11,278 bases of DNA. Origin: a candidate division KSB1 bacterium. GTDB lineage: Bacteria; Zhuqueibacterota; JdFR-76; DREG01. The notes beneath the pieces were generated by a model. The model was given only the letters and a program-made list of their open reading frames with translations. It was not told the DNA's origin and did no database searches. The stretch covers positions 1-11,278 of the forward strand of contig JADFJB010000142.1 of NCBI GenBank assembly GCA_022566355.1, given 5' to 3'. Numbering within the stretch: the stretch's first letter is position 1; every line of letters starts with the position of its first letter. Shown piece by piece: positions 1 to 7,751 of the stretch. The translations under genes and the position numbers were made by a program.

Positions 1-644
1 ACTAATTTCTCATATCCTACGGTTGTAGCAGGAACTGCTCCCAAAGCCTTACCGCAAGCCGACCCTGCGCCATGCCCCGGTATTACCTGCACATGATCCG
101 GCAAAGCTTTAAATTTCTTTAAGGATTGGAACAACTGGCGTGCGCCTTGTTCTTGTGTCCCGGCAATTCCAGCCGCTTTCTCCAACAGATCGGGTCGTCC
201 CACGCTACCGACAAATACAAAATCTCCGGAGAAAAACATGACCGGCACATCGCCCGATTGCATATCGTTTACCAAAAAACTAATATGTTCCGGAGTATGG
301 CCGGGGGTGTGCATCACTTCAACTTTAATATTGCCAAATTTAAATAGGTCGCCGTCTTTTAAACCGATGTGATCGTAACCATATAACCAGTCGGATCCGC
401 CCTCGGCAGATAGCAGTAGCTCGGCGCCTGTTGCTGCTTTAAGTTCCCTGGCTCCACTCAAAAAATCTGCGTGGATGTGGGTCTCAGTGATGTGGGTTAT
501 CCGTAGGTTTTCTCTATCCGCAATTTCGAGATAGGTATCAATATCCCTCTTAGGATCGATAACCAGGGCAGTGCCAGTTTCCTGACAACCAATAAGATAA
601 CTAGCCTGAGCTAATCCATCTTCATATATTCTTTGAAAAAACAA
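1..644 (-). CDS. MBL-fold hydrolase, persulfide dioxygenase type (partial)
   Basis: This is the first 214 residues of a metallo-beta-lactamase-fold protein whose reading frame stays open to the left edge of the window. Metal-binding motifs are in order: THIHAD (H56, H58, D60), HTPGHTPEH (H116), [16 protein letters not shown] (D141) and [10 protein letters not shown] (H191). These match the ETHE1/persulfide dioxygenase and MBL-rhodanese family, which oxidises glutathione persulfide or related sulfane sulfur in the cytoplasm. Such proteins often carry one or two C-terminal rhodanese domains; these would lie outside the window, so their presence is inference. Residue 61 is Phe where ETHE1 has His after the Asp. 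The start is taken as TTG at 644-642, because AAGGAAAGGA lies 6 nt upstream, the next residues ([18 protein letters not shown]) match family N-termini, and no suitable ATG is near. The ORF lies 44 nt downstream of the M28 remnant on the same strand. Confidence 0.88.
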   Translation of the reverse strand, partial: MFFQRIYEDGLAQASYLIGCQETGTALVIDPKRDIDTYLEIADRENLRITHITETHIHADFLSGARELKAATGAELLLSAEGGSDWLYGYDHIGLKDGDLFKFGNIKVEVMHTPGHTPEHISFLVNDMQSGDVPVMFFSGDFVFVGSVGRPDLLEKAAGIAGTQEQGARQLFQSLKKFKALPDHVQVIPGHGAGSACGKALGAVPATTVGYEKL

Positions 645-660
645 AATCGATCCTTTCCTT
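645..660 (-). promoter_or_regulatory. SD sequence supporting a TTG start
   Basis: Read on the minus strand, AAGGAAAGGA (660-651) lies 6 nt before TTG (644-642). It decides the start of the MBL-fold gene, since no ATG in frame gives the family N-terminus. Confidence 0.6.
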
Positions 661-688
661 GAAATTGACCTGGAATTTTCCTGGCGCA

Positions 689-898
689 CTATTCCATATT
701 ATAAAGTTTTTTCGAAACGGCTTCGTATTCATCTCCTTCAATCCAAAATGGCCTATTCTCCATATCTGCAATCAATCGTGCAGAATGTGTAAATGCTTTA
801 CAAAACTTCTGCAAATATCTAAAATCAAAATTCTCATCTGCTTGGTCACCAGGCTTGTGATAATATTTCATTAGCTCATCGCCACTCATTCGTTGCAT
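689..898 (-). pseudogene. C-terminal remnant of an M28-family aminopeptidase
   Basis: The 69-residue frame contains YYHKPGDQAD followed by DFRYLQKFCKAF and ends [21 protein letters not shown]. This resembles the C-terminal tail of M28 zinc peptidases: the YHxPxD motif carries the last zinc ligand, and a helix plus an ERPxWxxGDEFE-like tail usually follow. M28 enzymes normally have roughly 300-550 residues, with four further metal or catalytic residues upstream (H, D, E, E/D); none of these is here. An in-frame TAA sits only 12 nt before the ATG, and the sequence beyond it is a tandem repeat, so the 5' part of the gene is missing rather than merely frameshifted. It is probably non-functional. 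A free-standing small protein starting at the ATG cannot be excluded, but no clear SD precedes it. Confidence 0.65.
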
Positions 899-910
899 AA
901 CAAATGACCT

Positions 911-1005
911 TTAACACAGAGGCACAAAGACACAAAGACACAAAGATGATTTATTATTGGATTTATTTTTGAATGCAATCTTTGTGACTTAGAGCCTTCG
1001 AGGCA
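911..1005. repeat. Short tandem / imperfect inverted repeat element
   Basis: CACAAAGA occurs three times in tandem (923-946). A second arm, CTTTGTGACTTAGAGCC (980-996), is complementary to GGCACAAAGACACAAAG (921-937) with three mismatches, so the segment could fold with an AT-rich loop. Repeats of this CTTTGTGTCTTTGTG type occur as dispersed intergenic elements in many bacterial genomes (recalled, not searched). It lies exactly where the M28 remnant loses its 5' part. A related stretch occurs near 10941-10965 in this window. Confidence 0.55.
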
Positions 1006-1034
1006 AAAATAAAACTACCCATCCAATCAAATTA

Positions 1035-4000
1035 TTATTCATTTAATTTCAACCCATTTTTGCCGTTTAGGTAATTCAAAACGGCCTCCATGACAATCAT
1101 TCTGTCTTCCTCGGAATTAATGGTTTCAAAAGGAAATCCAAAAACCACCAAATTATATAACCCAATATATCCAATGGCTGCACTAAAGTTGTTCTCGCTA
1201 TATCGTAAAATAGTTTTTGATTCCTTAACTGGATCGATAGCATCCGGAGATTCTACAGTATATATTTGAGGATCATAGGTAGTATTAAATCGAAATGATT
1301 CCCGAATCGGCAAAAAAAGTGAGTCAGATGAAAATACTCCTCCTGTACGGGCCGCATGGTTAGCAGCCCAATTTAATTTAAGAATCTCTCTGCCAAATTT
1401 AACATCAGGATGATCATCTGGCTTGTTCTCAAATAAATCAGTAGCCACGTACGCTCCTGAGATAAATAAGCTGCCACCATTTTGGCAGTAATATTTGATT
1501 TTTTTTTGCAGGGATTCCGGGAATGTTTTGAATTGCGTACCGAGTAAAGTATCGCCATAGGCTTTTGGCCAGTGCGTTTCTCTTTCTTCACCTAAAATTA
1601 AATCTACAAAACCATAGTCAGATAAATCTACCAAGCTGTCCATGACAGCTTCATCACTGACCGAAACAAAGGATCGATTGTTAGCCAACATAGATTTCCC
1701 ATGCACGAAAGGATAATCGAAACTATTACCCGGCACTATTCTTGTTTCATAATCCGCAGAGCTGGCTCCATGTCCAGGGGCATCGTCTGAGCGATATTCT
1801 GAGTTCAAAAAGAAATCAAATTGGCTGCCGGTAAAATTCAAATCATATTTATCCGGAACGCCATTGTCGAGAAAATTCAGGAATCCAACTGACTCACTAG
1901 TCTCAAAAGTTGCTGGTCCTGATATGCGATCAAATCCATTGATAATCAATGAAGTTGGATAATCACTTCCCAGCCAACATATAGAAAGAACTTCAGATGG
2001 AAAGCTTTCACCACCCTGGTTGACAGCCGTGACTTTAAAACTGTAAATTTCACCTCTCTGCAATTCTTTGAATACAATTTCAGGATGATCAACTAAGATC
2101 CCGTTATCAAATCCACCCTCATTTATTCTTCGATACACTATGTACTGCAAAGGATCGGCAGTGAGTTCAAGAGGATCCGTTACACCTCTCCATTGCAAGG
2201 TCACTTCAGCTGAGTCAGTGAATTCCGCATAAAAATGTGTAATGGGTAACGGTTGCACGACGTAGTCATAGCGATTTTGAAAAGCCAGGAATTTTAAGAT
2301 TCCTTTGTATATTGAACGCGATGCATCAAATCGAAATCGAGGATCTAAGGCAAATTTCATATCCATAAAATTCTGGTGGGAAAGAAGCTCCAAAAGCATG
2401 CTTGGGACATTTGGCCGAAAGGCTTCGCTGTATTGAGCATCCAAAAGTGCCCGCCGATTCCATGTTAAATCATATTTTGATCTCAAATCACTAACTAATT
2501 GAGTTTGAATAAGATCGGCAAGATCTCGGTTTGCAACTCTGGAAACACCATCCGGAAAAACAAATACGGTGTCTGCGTCCTCAATACTGTAAATGGAGAG
2601 CGTGCCAATGGTTGAATCATTGCCAACAATACCAGCATCCGTGTGAAATGCCAGTGACAAATCGATTGGAATACCTAAACCCTTAATCTCTCTTTTTTTA
2701 TTGGGACCAAAAGGAGCGCCCCGTAAATAATTTACATATTCAGCGCGGCTTTTGTAATCATCCTTGTAATCATCTTTGCTGTCGTGAAGATCATATACCA
2801 AGGTATCCGGCATGCCGGCAAATTGCAGATAATATCGAGCCCCTTCCATAAACCTCGGTCGGCCGCTGGTTCTTCCACCTCTTTCTATAATCCCCATACC
2901 ACCTCCAAACCGTACTGCATCAGCCGTGACCCATTTCCCCGGTTGTTCACTCTGGTTCGTCAATACGACTTTGCCCGAATCCGGATGAAAACCTTGTTTG
3001 AATTTGAATCGTCCAAGATAAATCCAGGTACCCCCACCTATCGTTTGATTGACAGAAAAATCGGTTATGCCGCCTAAATGATGTACTTTATATTTAGCGT
3101 CAGTAATTCCTTCTTCAATCGAAGCAAAAGATATGTGAACCGCATAATTGCCAGTTTCCGGAATATTCGGAATCCATTCTATTTGAGCGGTTTCAGCCGT
3201 ATCACTGTGTACTTTACGGTATGTTCCTTGTAAAAATGGATTGTAATTAAAAGGATATGGTAAATTCCCGATTGCGAAACCAATACTGTAACCATGCGTC
3301 CAAACCAACAAGGAGTCACTGGCCAATTCCACGTAATTAATTTCAGTAGAATCTGTTTGTGGAGAATCATTGTCCACAATAGCTTCATTGAGTTGGGTAT
3401 CCCGTTCACGTGGTAAAAATAGTCTCGCCCCTGCATTTTCTAACATTGGGATCAGGTAAGGGGTCGTAAAAGACAATGGCAAGAGATCTTCAACCGTTTG
3501 GAATAATCGAGCACGCTGCCACATCCACCGGTCTTTATCGATATTGTAATAAAAACCGTGACTATGCCATAAAACAATATTTCGGTTGAATAAGCCATTG
3601 GTAGGAAGCCAGGGATGGCTATTATTTCTGACAATCGGCTTAGATCTCCCCTGTTTAATATCAGGCATTCTTTTTAAATCATATTCGCTTTGATCTTTTC
3701 TGTAAAAATTTGGAATGAGTTCTTCAATGAGTTCACGTAAAGAGTATGCAGTGAATGTATATTTTCTGAACTTTCGGCCAAGCCTTTTCTTCATACCGGC
3801 ATAAAAGGCAGTTACATTTTCAGTTCGAAACGGTGCGAATGAAAATGCTTTATTAAAAAATACCTTAAGAGTCTTGGCAGGTTTATTGACTTTCAGGCTG
3901 TCTATTCTTGTGGCCGGAGAAACGGTGTAAGGATAATCTTCTTTTTGTGTGTCCCGGATAAATTTTTCAATTCTCTTATGAGCATTTTTAGATAATTTAT

Positions 4001-4109
4001 CCATCCCGGAATAATCATAAGCTGGCTCAGAGACCATTTTTGCTGTGCAGCCATAAATCAAGAATAAACAAGTTACGGAGATTAAGGTATTCTTGATTTT
4101 ATTGATCAT
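1035..4109 (-). CDS. Large lipoprotein: amidase-like catalytic fold with golvesin-like and Fn3 domains
   Basis: This 1024-residue protein has a lipoprotein signal (hydrophobic 9-20, lipobox LIYGC, Cys21) and is probably anchored in the outer membrane or periplasm. Residues about 175-240 (NIVLWHSHGFYYN, then ENAGARLFLPRERDTQ) and about 475-580 (IDLSLAFHTDAG, then VPSMLLELLSHQN) look like the two halves of an Amidase_3-type N-acetylmuramoyl-L-alanine amidase. H182 or H184 and H489 are candidate zinc ligands, and E574 is a candidate catalytic Glu. The halves are separated by a beta-rich domain at about 295-405, ending WVTADAVRFGGG, of the golvesin C-terminal/xanthan-lyase CBD type. An Fn3-like domain (about 620-712) and an alpha/beta domain (about 720-1018) resembling a class I glutamine-amidotransferase fold follow. 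Bacteroidota relatives are often labelled xanthan lyase or amidase. Peptidoglycan or polysaccharide hydrolysis is inferred. A strong SD is not visible before the ATG. Confidence 0.75.
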   Translation of the reverse strand: MINKIKNTLISVTCLFLIYGCTAKMVSEPAYDYSGMDKLSKNAHKRIEKFIRDTQKEDYPYTVSPATRIDSLKVNKPAKTLKVFFNKAFSFAPFRTENVTAFYAGMKKRLGRKFRKYTFTAYSLRELIEELIPNFYRKDQSEYDLKRMPDIKQGRSKPIVRNNSHPWLPTNGLFNRNIVLWHSHGFYYNIDKDRWMWQRARLFQTVEDLLPLSFTTPYLIPMLENAGARLFLPRERDTQLNEAIVDNDSPQTDSTEINYVELASDSLLVWTHGYSIGFAIGNLPYPFNYNPFLQGTYRKVHSDTAETAQIEWIPNIPETGNYAVHISFASIEEGITDAKYKVHHLGGITDFSVNQTIGGGTWIYLGRFKFKQGFHPDSGKVVLTNQSEQPGKWVTADAVRFGGGMGIIERGGRTSGRPRFMEGARYYLQFAGMPDTLVYDLHDSKDDYKDDYKSRAEYVNYLRGAPFGPNKKREIKGLGIPIDLSLAFHTDAGIVGNDSTIGTLSIYSIEDADTVFVFPDGVSRVANRDLADLIQTQLVSDLRSKYDLTWNRRALLDAQYSEAFRPNVPSMLLELLSHQNFMDMKFALDPRFRFDASRSIYKGILKFLAFQNRYDYVVQPLPITHFYAEFTDSAEVTLQWRGVTDPLELTADPLQYIVYRRINEGGFDNGILVDHPEIVFKELQRGEIYSFKVTAVNQGGESFPSEVLSICWLGSDYPTSLIINGFDRISGPATFETSESVGFLNFLDNGVPDKYDLNFTGSQFDFFLNSEYRSDDAPGHGASSADYETRIVPGNSFDYPFVHGKSMLANNRSFVSVSDEAVMDSLVDLSDYGFVDLILGEERETHWPKAYGDTLLGTQFKTFPESLQKKIKYYCQNGGSLFISGAYVATDLFENKPDDHPDVKFGREILKLNWAANHAARTGGVFSSDSLFLPIRESFRFNTTYDPQIYTVESPDAIDPVKESKTILRYSENNFSAAIGYIGLYNLVVFGFPFETINSEEDRMIVMEAVLNYLNGKNGLKLNE
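2752..2775 (-). repeat. 12-bp tandem duplication inside the lipoprotein gene
   Basis: Two copies of a 12-bp unit (GATGATTACAAR on the coding strand) encode DDYKDDYK at residues 446-453, in an acidic linker just after the golvesin-like domain. The duplication keeps the frame and looks like a small linker expansion by slippage. Confidence 0.6.
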
Positions 4110-4241
4110 TTCTTTGTCTTGATAAAAAGAAGCCGTGGATAAACTTACCTTGGATCAGATAAATTATTAAGCAGCAATTGGCTTGTTTGTAAGAACATAA
4201 ATTTCAGGCACTTTATGAACTTAAAACTTTAGGCAATTTCT

Positions 4242-6104
4242 TCAACCAGTCGCTTTCTCCATAATGTTGGTCATTCGACTAACGAATTCATTTCTGGATT
4301 CCAGGTCGCCATGAATCAACAGCGTTCCTTCGTAAAGTTGCAGGATACAATTTTTAACAAAGTCATCATCTTTTTTATTTTTAATTAAATGAGATAGATT
4401 TTTAATCAATGAGTGGGAAAGATTAATTTCAAGGATTTTTTTAGGTGCGGTGAACTCTTTGTTCATCATTTTCATCATTTGTTCCATTTGTGCATCCATG
4501 CCCTCTTTACCAACAACGAGTGTTGCGGCGGAATCTACCAAACGCTTAGATTCAATCACATCTTCAACTTTATCACCCAATTTATCCTTAAAAACCGAAA
4601 TTACTTCCTTTGCCGAATCTTGTTCCAAAGCTTCTGATTGTTTATCCTCATCCTGCTTTAAGTCAATATCCGCTTTTTCGATCGATTTTAGCTGCTTTTT
4701 GTCATACTCGGCAATCGATGGAAAAACAAAATTATCTACTGGATCCAATAAATAAATCACCTCAATATCATTTTTCTTGAAGTATTCCAGGTTGGGATTT
4801 TGTTCAACCGTATCCCTATGTTCTCCTGACAAGTAATAAATTTCCTTTTGATCACTTTTCATCCGGGTTGTATATTCTTTGAGAGATGTCCATTTACCCT
4901 TTTCGGTTTTAGTGGATTCAAACCGCAATAATTCTATAATACGATCTTTGTTTTTAAAATCCGAATTGACCCCGGTTTTAAACAGCGGGCTAAAATTCGA
5001 ATAGAATTTATCATACTTTTCCTGGTCCTTTTTCGCCCAATCCTCAAGCATCCCGAGTACTTTTCCCGTAAGAATATCTTTAATTTTTGCCATTGCCGGG
5101 CTAGATTGAGTGACTTCCCTGGAAACATTTAGTGGCAAATCTTCCGTATCCACAACTCCTGATTGAAATCTTAAGTATTCCGGCAGCAATTCTTTGCAAT
5201 CATCCTGGATGAATATTTTGTTAGAATACAAATGTAACGATTTTAGATCTTCGTCGGCAAACAACCGCAAGGGAGCAGTTTCCGGAATAAAAAGGATGGC
5301 TTTGAAGTTAACTTTTCCCTCAATGGTTAATTGAAGATGCCCCAAAGGATTATTAAAATCGTTTGATATGAATTTATAGAATTCATTTAATTCTTCATCT
5401 TTTATATCAGCTTTATTTTGGTGCCATATGGCGCTAACAATATTAATTTCTTCTTTGCCCACGTAAATCGGGAAATCCACAAAATTAGAATATTTTTTTA
5501 TGATTTGTTGAACACGCCAATCTTCACTAAATTCTTCTGCAGATTTTTTTATTTTGAAAGATATCTTTGTTCCTCTTTGCTTCTTATCGAATTCCTCAAT
5601 TTTAAATTTACCTTCACCGGAAGAAGTCCAAATATATCCTTTCGAATCTTTATCAGCCGATCTCGTTTCGATGGTAACCTCATCTGTAACCATGAAGACT
5701 GAATAAAACCCAATACCGAACTGGCCGATTAATTCATTTTCAAAGGGCTTGTCTTGCTCTTTTATTTTCTTTAAGAATTCCAGTGTTCCGGAACTGGCAA
5801 TGGTGCCAATCCTGTCAATGAGATCTTCTTTGGTCATACCAATCCCGGTATCTTCAATTGAAAATGTCTTCTTTTTTGAATCCAAATGAATATTAATCCG
5901 AAAAGGTAAATCCGGGTTCAATAAGTCTTTGCTAGTTAAGTCTTTAAATTTGGCTTTGTTTAATGCATCCGATGCATTAGAAATAAGCTCACGAAGAAAA
6001 ATTTCCGGGTGTGTATAAAGAGAATTGACAATAAGGTGAAGCAATTGCTTCATCTCTGCTTTATATTCAAACTCTTCTACATTTTGATGTGCTTTTTTTG
6101 GCAT
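4242..6104 (-). CDS. htpG: Molecular chaperone HtpG (Hsp90)
   Basis: This 620-residue protein is collinear with bacterial Hsp90 (E. coli HtpG has 624). The N-terminal GHKL ATPase domain shows ELISNASDAL (E39, N43), DTGIGM (D85), GTIASSGT (about 101-107) and GQFGIGFYSVFMV (about 128-139). The middle domain has the catalytic-arginine motif NVSRE (R329), and the last roughly 110 residues are the dimerisation domain. HtpG is a cytosolic ATP-dependent chaperone for stress-damaged or late-folding clients. An acidic, charged segment (about 480-500) precedes the C-terminal domain. The start is ATG with AAAGGAG 11 nt upstream and a sigma70-like promoter further up, so it is probably transcribed on its own. 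No hairpin terminator is obvious in the 132 nt before the lipoprotein gene downstream, so read-through is possible. The full length and all key motifs look intact. Confidence 0.98.
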   Translation of the reverse strand: MPKKAHQNVEEFEYKAEMKQLLHLIVNSLYTHPEIFLRELISNASDALNKAKFKDLTSKDLLNPDLPFRINIHLDSKKKTFSIEDTGIGMTKEDLIDRIGTIASSGTLEFLKKIKEQDKPFENELIGQFGIGFYSVFMVTDEVTIETRSADKDSKGYIWTSSGEGKFKIEEFDKKQRGTKISFKIKKSAEEFSEDWRVQQIIKKYSNFVDFPIYVGKEEINIVSAIWHQNKADIKDEELNEFYKFISNDFNNPLGHLQLTIEGKVNFKAILFIPETAPLRLFADEDLKSLHLYSNKIFIQDDCKELLPEYLRFQSGVVDTEDLPLNVSREVTQSSPAMAKIKDILTGKVLGMLEDWAKKDQEKYDKFYSNFSPLFKTGVNSDFKNKDRIIELLRFESTKTEKGKWTSLKEYTTRMKSDQKEIYYLSGEHRDTVEQNPNLEYFKKNDIEVIYLLDPVDNFVFPSIAEYDKKQLKSIEKADIDLKQDEDKQSEALEQDSAKEVISVFKDKLGDKVEDVIESKRLVDSAATLVVGKEGMDAQMEQMMKMMNKEFTAPKKILEINLSHSLIKNLSHLIKNKKDDDFVKNCILQLYEGTLLIHGDLESRNEFVSRMTNIMEKATG

Positions 6105-6115
6105 AGCGCTTTTAA

Positions 6116-6122
6116 CTCCTTT
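6116..6122 (-). promoter_or_regulatory. SD of htpG
   Basis: AAAGGAG on the minus strand lies 11 nt before the htpG ATG. The spacing is at the long end, but it is the only purine-rich match near the start. Confidence 0.6.
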
Positions 6123-6177
6123 GATAATTCCTAAACTTTAAATTAATATTTTGTTAGATTGGATTCCGTAACGTCTA

Positions 6178-6207
6178 ATTATAATGAAGATTAGGCAATT
6201 TTTTCAA
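6178..6207 (-). promoter_or_regulatory. Sigma70-like promoter of htpG
   Basis: On the minus strand, TTGAAA (6207-6202) is followed after 18 nt by a perfect TATAAT (6183-6178). Transcription would start near 6171, giving a leader of about 65 nt that contains the SD. No sigma32-type heat-shock consensus or CIRCE-type inverted repeat was seen. Confidence 0.6.
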
Positions 6208-6269
6208 AGATTTTTAAGTAATCTAGTGTTTCAATAATATTTCCAATCTATTTATGAATGCCGACCACG

Positions 6270-6307
6270 CTCTCTAAGAAGAAAAACATTGACTTCTGAG
6301 CAGAGAG
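6270..6307. repeat. Imperfect intergenic hairpin
   Basis: CTCTCT (6270-6275) pairs with AGAGAG (6302-6307), and AGAAG (6277-6281) with CTTCT (6293-6297), around an 11-nt loop. It is interrupted by a small asymmetric internal loop and has no T-tract directly after it, so its role (operator, leader structure or chance) is unknown. Confidence 0.35.
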
Positions 6308-6525
6308 TCTTTAATTATGATACATGGATGGGCGAACACCCAATACATTAATGAGTTTTTTTTGTGATGATAGGAAGTTACAAGAACTTTTAATTTGAAG
6401 ACATTCATGATATGATGAAAAATAAGAAAACTATTTCCGTGCACTTTTCAAACATGACAAAGGTTTCTCGGATTCAAACCACACTTCTCATGAGGGTACT
6501 ACGAGCTAATTAAGACAGGATTATA

Positions 6526-7474
6526 ATGGCCCAGTACATACAATTGCAGAAGAATGATATTCAGAGAATTGCTAACCACCATGGCCTGATAGTTGTGGAT
6601 TTTAAACCTATCGAGGGAGGAGCGTCCAATTCCAGTTATGTGTTGAAAACACCGCAAAACAGATATGTGCTGACGGTTTTCGATGAGAAAACATTAGCCT
6701 ATGTAGTTAAGCTGGGACAATTATTACTGTTGCTGGCAAAGTACGACTTTACTACTACACGCCTGGTACTGCTGCTTACAGAAGAAGTCACACTGGTTTA
6801 TCGACAAAAACCAGTCATGTTGAAGACCTACATTTCCGGGCAGGTTTGTCAGAATATTGATGACGCCATGATGCGCCAAGTAGGAGCGGCAATGGCCAGG
6901 CTACATCAAACACCTGCGCCGGATTTCCTGCCCGATAGACACCCTTATGGCCTACATTTTTTTTTCAAAAGTCATTAGCCGTAACGTTAATCAAGCGTAT
7001 GAGTCTTGGTTGGCGGAGCGGTTGGTTCAACTTAAGCTGCAGATCCCGCCAGAGTTACCCTGTGGATTAATTCATGGGGATGTATTTTATGATAATATTT
7101 TGTTCGAGAGAGGTAAGCTGAAGGCTATAATAGACTTTGAAGAAGCATGTCTTTATTACAAGGTGTTTGATTTAGGGATGGGAATTTTGGGGTTGTGTAC
7201 AGAGGGAACAACATGGGTATTGAGTAAAGCTCGAGCACTGGTTATGGGATACCAACAAGTTAAAGCGCTAGAAGAGCGGGAAAAGGAGTCTTTGCAATTA
7301 TTTTGTGCATATGCCGCGATTGCAACCTCTTGTTGGCGGTTCTGGAAGTACCACATCCATTCACCTACGGTCGAAAAGGCAGATGAGCATTGGCAGATGG
7401 TGCATCTTGCAGAAGAGATAGACGCTGTTCCCAAGACAAAATTTTTACATGCAGTTTTTAGTAGCAATGGATAA
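6526..7474 (+). pseudogene. Homoserine-kinase-type (APH-fold) phosphotransferase, frameshifted
   Basis: Two overlapping frames (6526-6978 and the frame ending at 7474) together make one APH-fold kinase of the ThrB type II/phosphotransferase family. Removing one T from the run of nine T at 6957-6965 restores a continuous 315-residue protein, running GLHFFSKVISRNVNQ across the junction. The N-lobe has a GGASNSSYVL loop (about 31-40). The C-lobe has the Brenner motif HGDVFYDN (H183, D185, N190 in the repaired numbering) and the metal-binding DFEEA (D203), where aminoglycoside kinases have DxD/DFG. The family phosphorylates small hydroxylated metabolites such as homoserine; the substrate here is not fixed by context, since no threonine genes are adjacent. 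The ATG is preceded by AGGA at 7 nt. As sequenced, the first frame ends 6 residues past the run and lacks all catalytic residues, so it would be inactive unless slippage or sequencing error applies. Confidence 0.82.
6957..6965 (+). other. T9 homopolymer at the frameshift site
   Basis: Nine consecutive T lie exactly at the junction of the two frames of the phosphotransferase gene. Eight T would restore the frame. Homopolymer runs of this length are prone to replication slippage, transcriptional slippage and sequencing indels. Confidence 0.85.
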
Positions 7475-7751
7475 ACCAATGACACTCTGGACAGCCCATG
7501 CTCGGCATTATGGGAGAAAAGGAACGCGCCCAGGGTGACATCTTTTCCCGATGCTGTGAACGTGGCGAATCACAACCAGGGGTTGAGCAAACTATACGGG
7601 GTTTCCATTGTCACGATCTGAACACAAGAAAAATAAATTCTATGACATATAAATATTTAAAACTATTTAACCTTGAGACAGTGATCATATCATTACTGAG
7701 CTTGTTTAAATGCTAATAGCGATGAAAGATGTGAATACGTTAATCATTAAA
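7475..7751. other. Convergent intergenic region with an unexplained GC-richer patch
   Basis: About 7480-7625 is clearly richer in GC than the AT-rich 7630-7750 that follows. In one plus frame (stop-free for about 50 codons, ending TGA near 7621) it reads with a protein-like composition, for example RVTSFPDAVNVANHNQG, but it has no start codon with an SD. It may be a decayed gene fragment; I could not assign it to a family. Confidence 0.35.
7679..7707 (+). terminator. Weak hairpin between convergent genes, possible terminator
   Basis: CAGTGAT (7679-7685) can pair with ATTACTG (7692-7698), one pair being G-U, around a 6-nt loop. AGCTTGTTT follows. The T-tract is poor, so termination here is only plausible. 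Confidence 0.3.

Larger units (their letters stand above)
6105..6525. other. Divergent intergenic region between htpG and the phosphotransferase gene
   Basis: This 421-bp AT-rich region separates two divergent genes. Its left part holds the htpG SD and promoter. Its middle has a modest imperfect hairpin (6270-6307). To the right, only an AGGA-type SD just before the ATG at 6526 was seen; no convincing -35/-10 pair for the plus-strand gene and no ORF of interest were found. Confidence 0.5.

Noticed and set aside
126-347. Plus-strand ORF of 73 codons
   Set aside because: It lies antisense to the MBL-fold gene, whose motifs are unmistakable.
923-946. CACAAAGA tandem units as a CRISPR array
   Set aside because: The units are 8 bp and contiguous, with no spacers and no cas genes.
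2784-3077. Plus-strand ORF of 97 codons
   Set aside because: It is antisense to the golvesin-like region of the lipoprotein, with no SD and no recognisable domain.
4413-4755. Plus-strand ORFs antisense to htpG
   Set aside because: The htpG frame is fully conserved here; the antisense frames are compositional shadows.
7156-7485. Minus-strand ORF of 109 codons
   Set aside because: It overlaps the kinase motifs HGDVFYDN and DFEEA on the other strand and has a Ser/Cys-rich shadow-like composition.
7498-7716. Plus-strand ORF of 72 codons starting MLGIMGEKERAQG
   Set aside because: There is no SD, it shows no family resemblance, and its second half runs through AT-rich non-coding-looking sequence.
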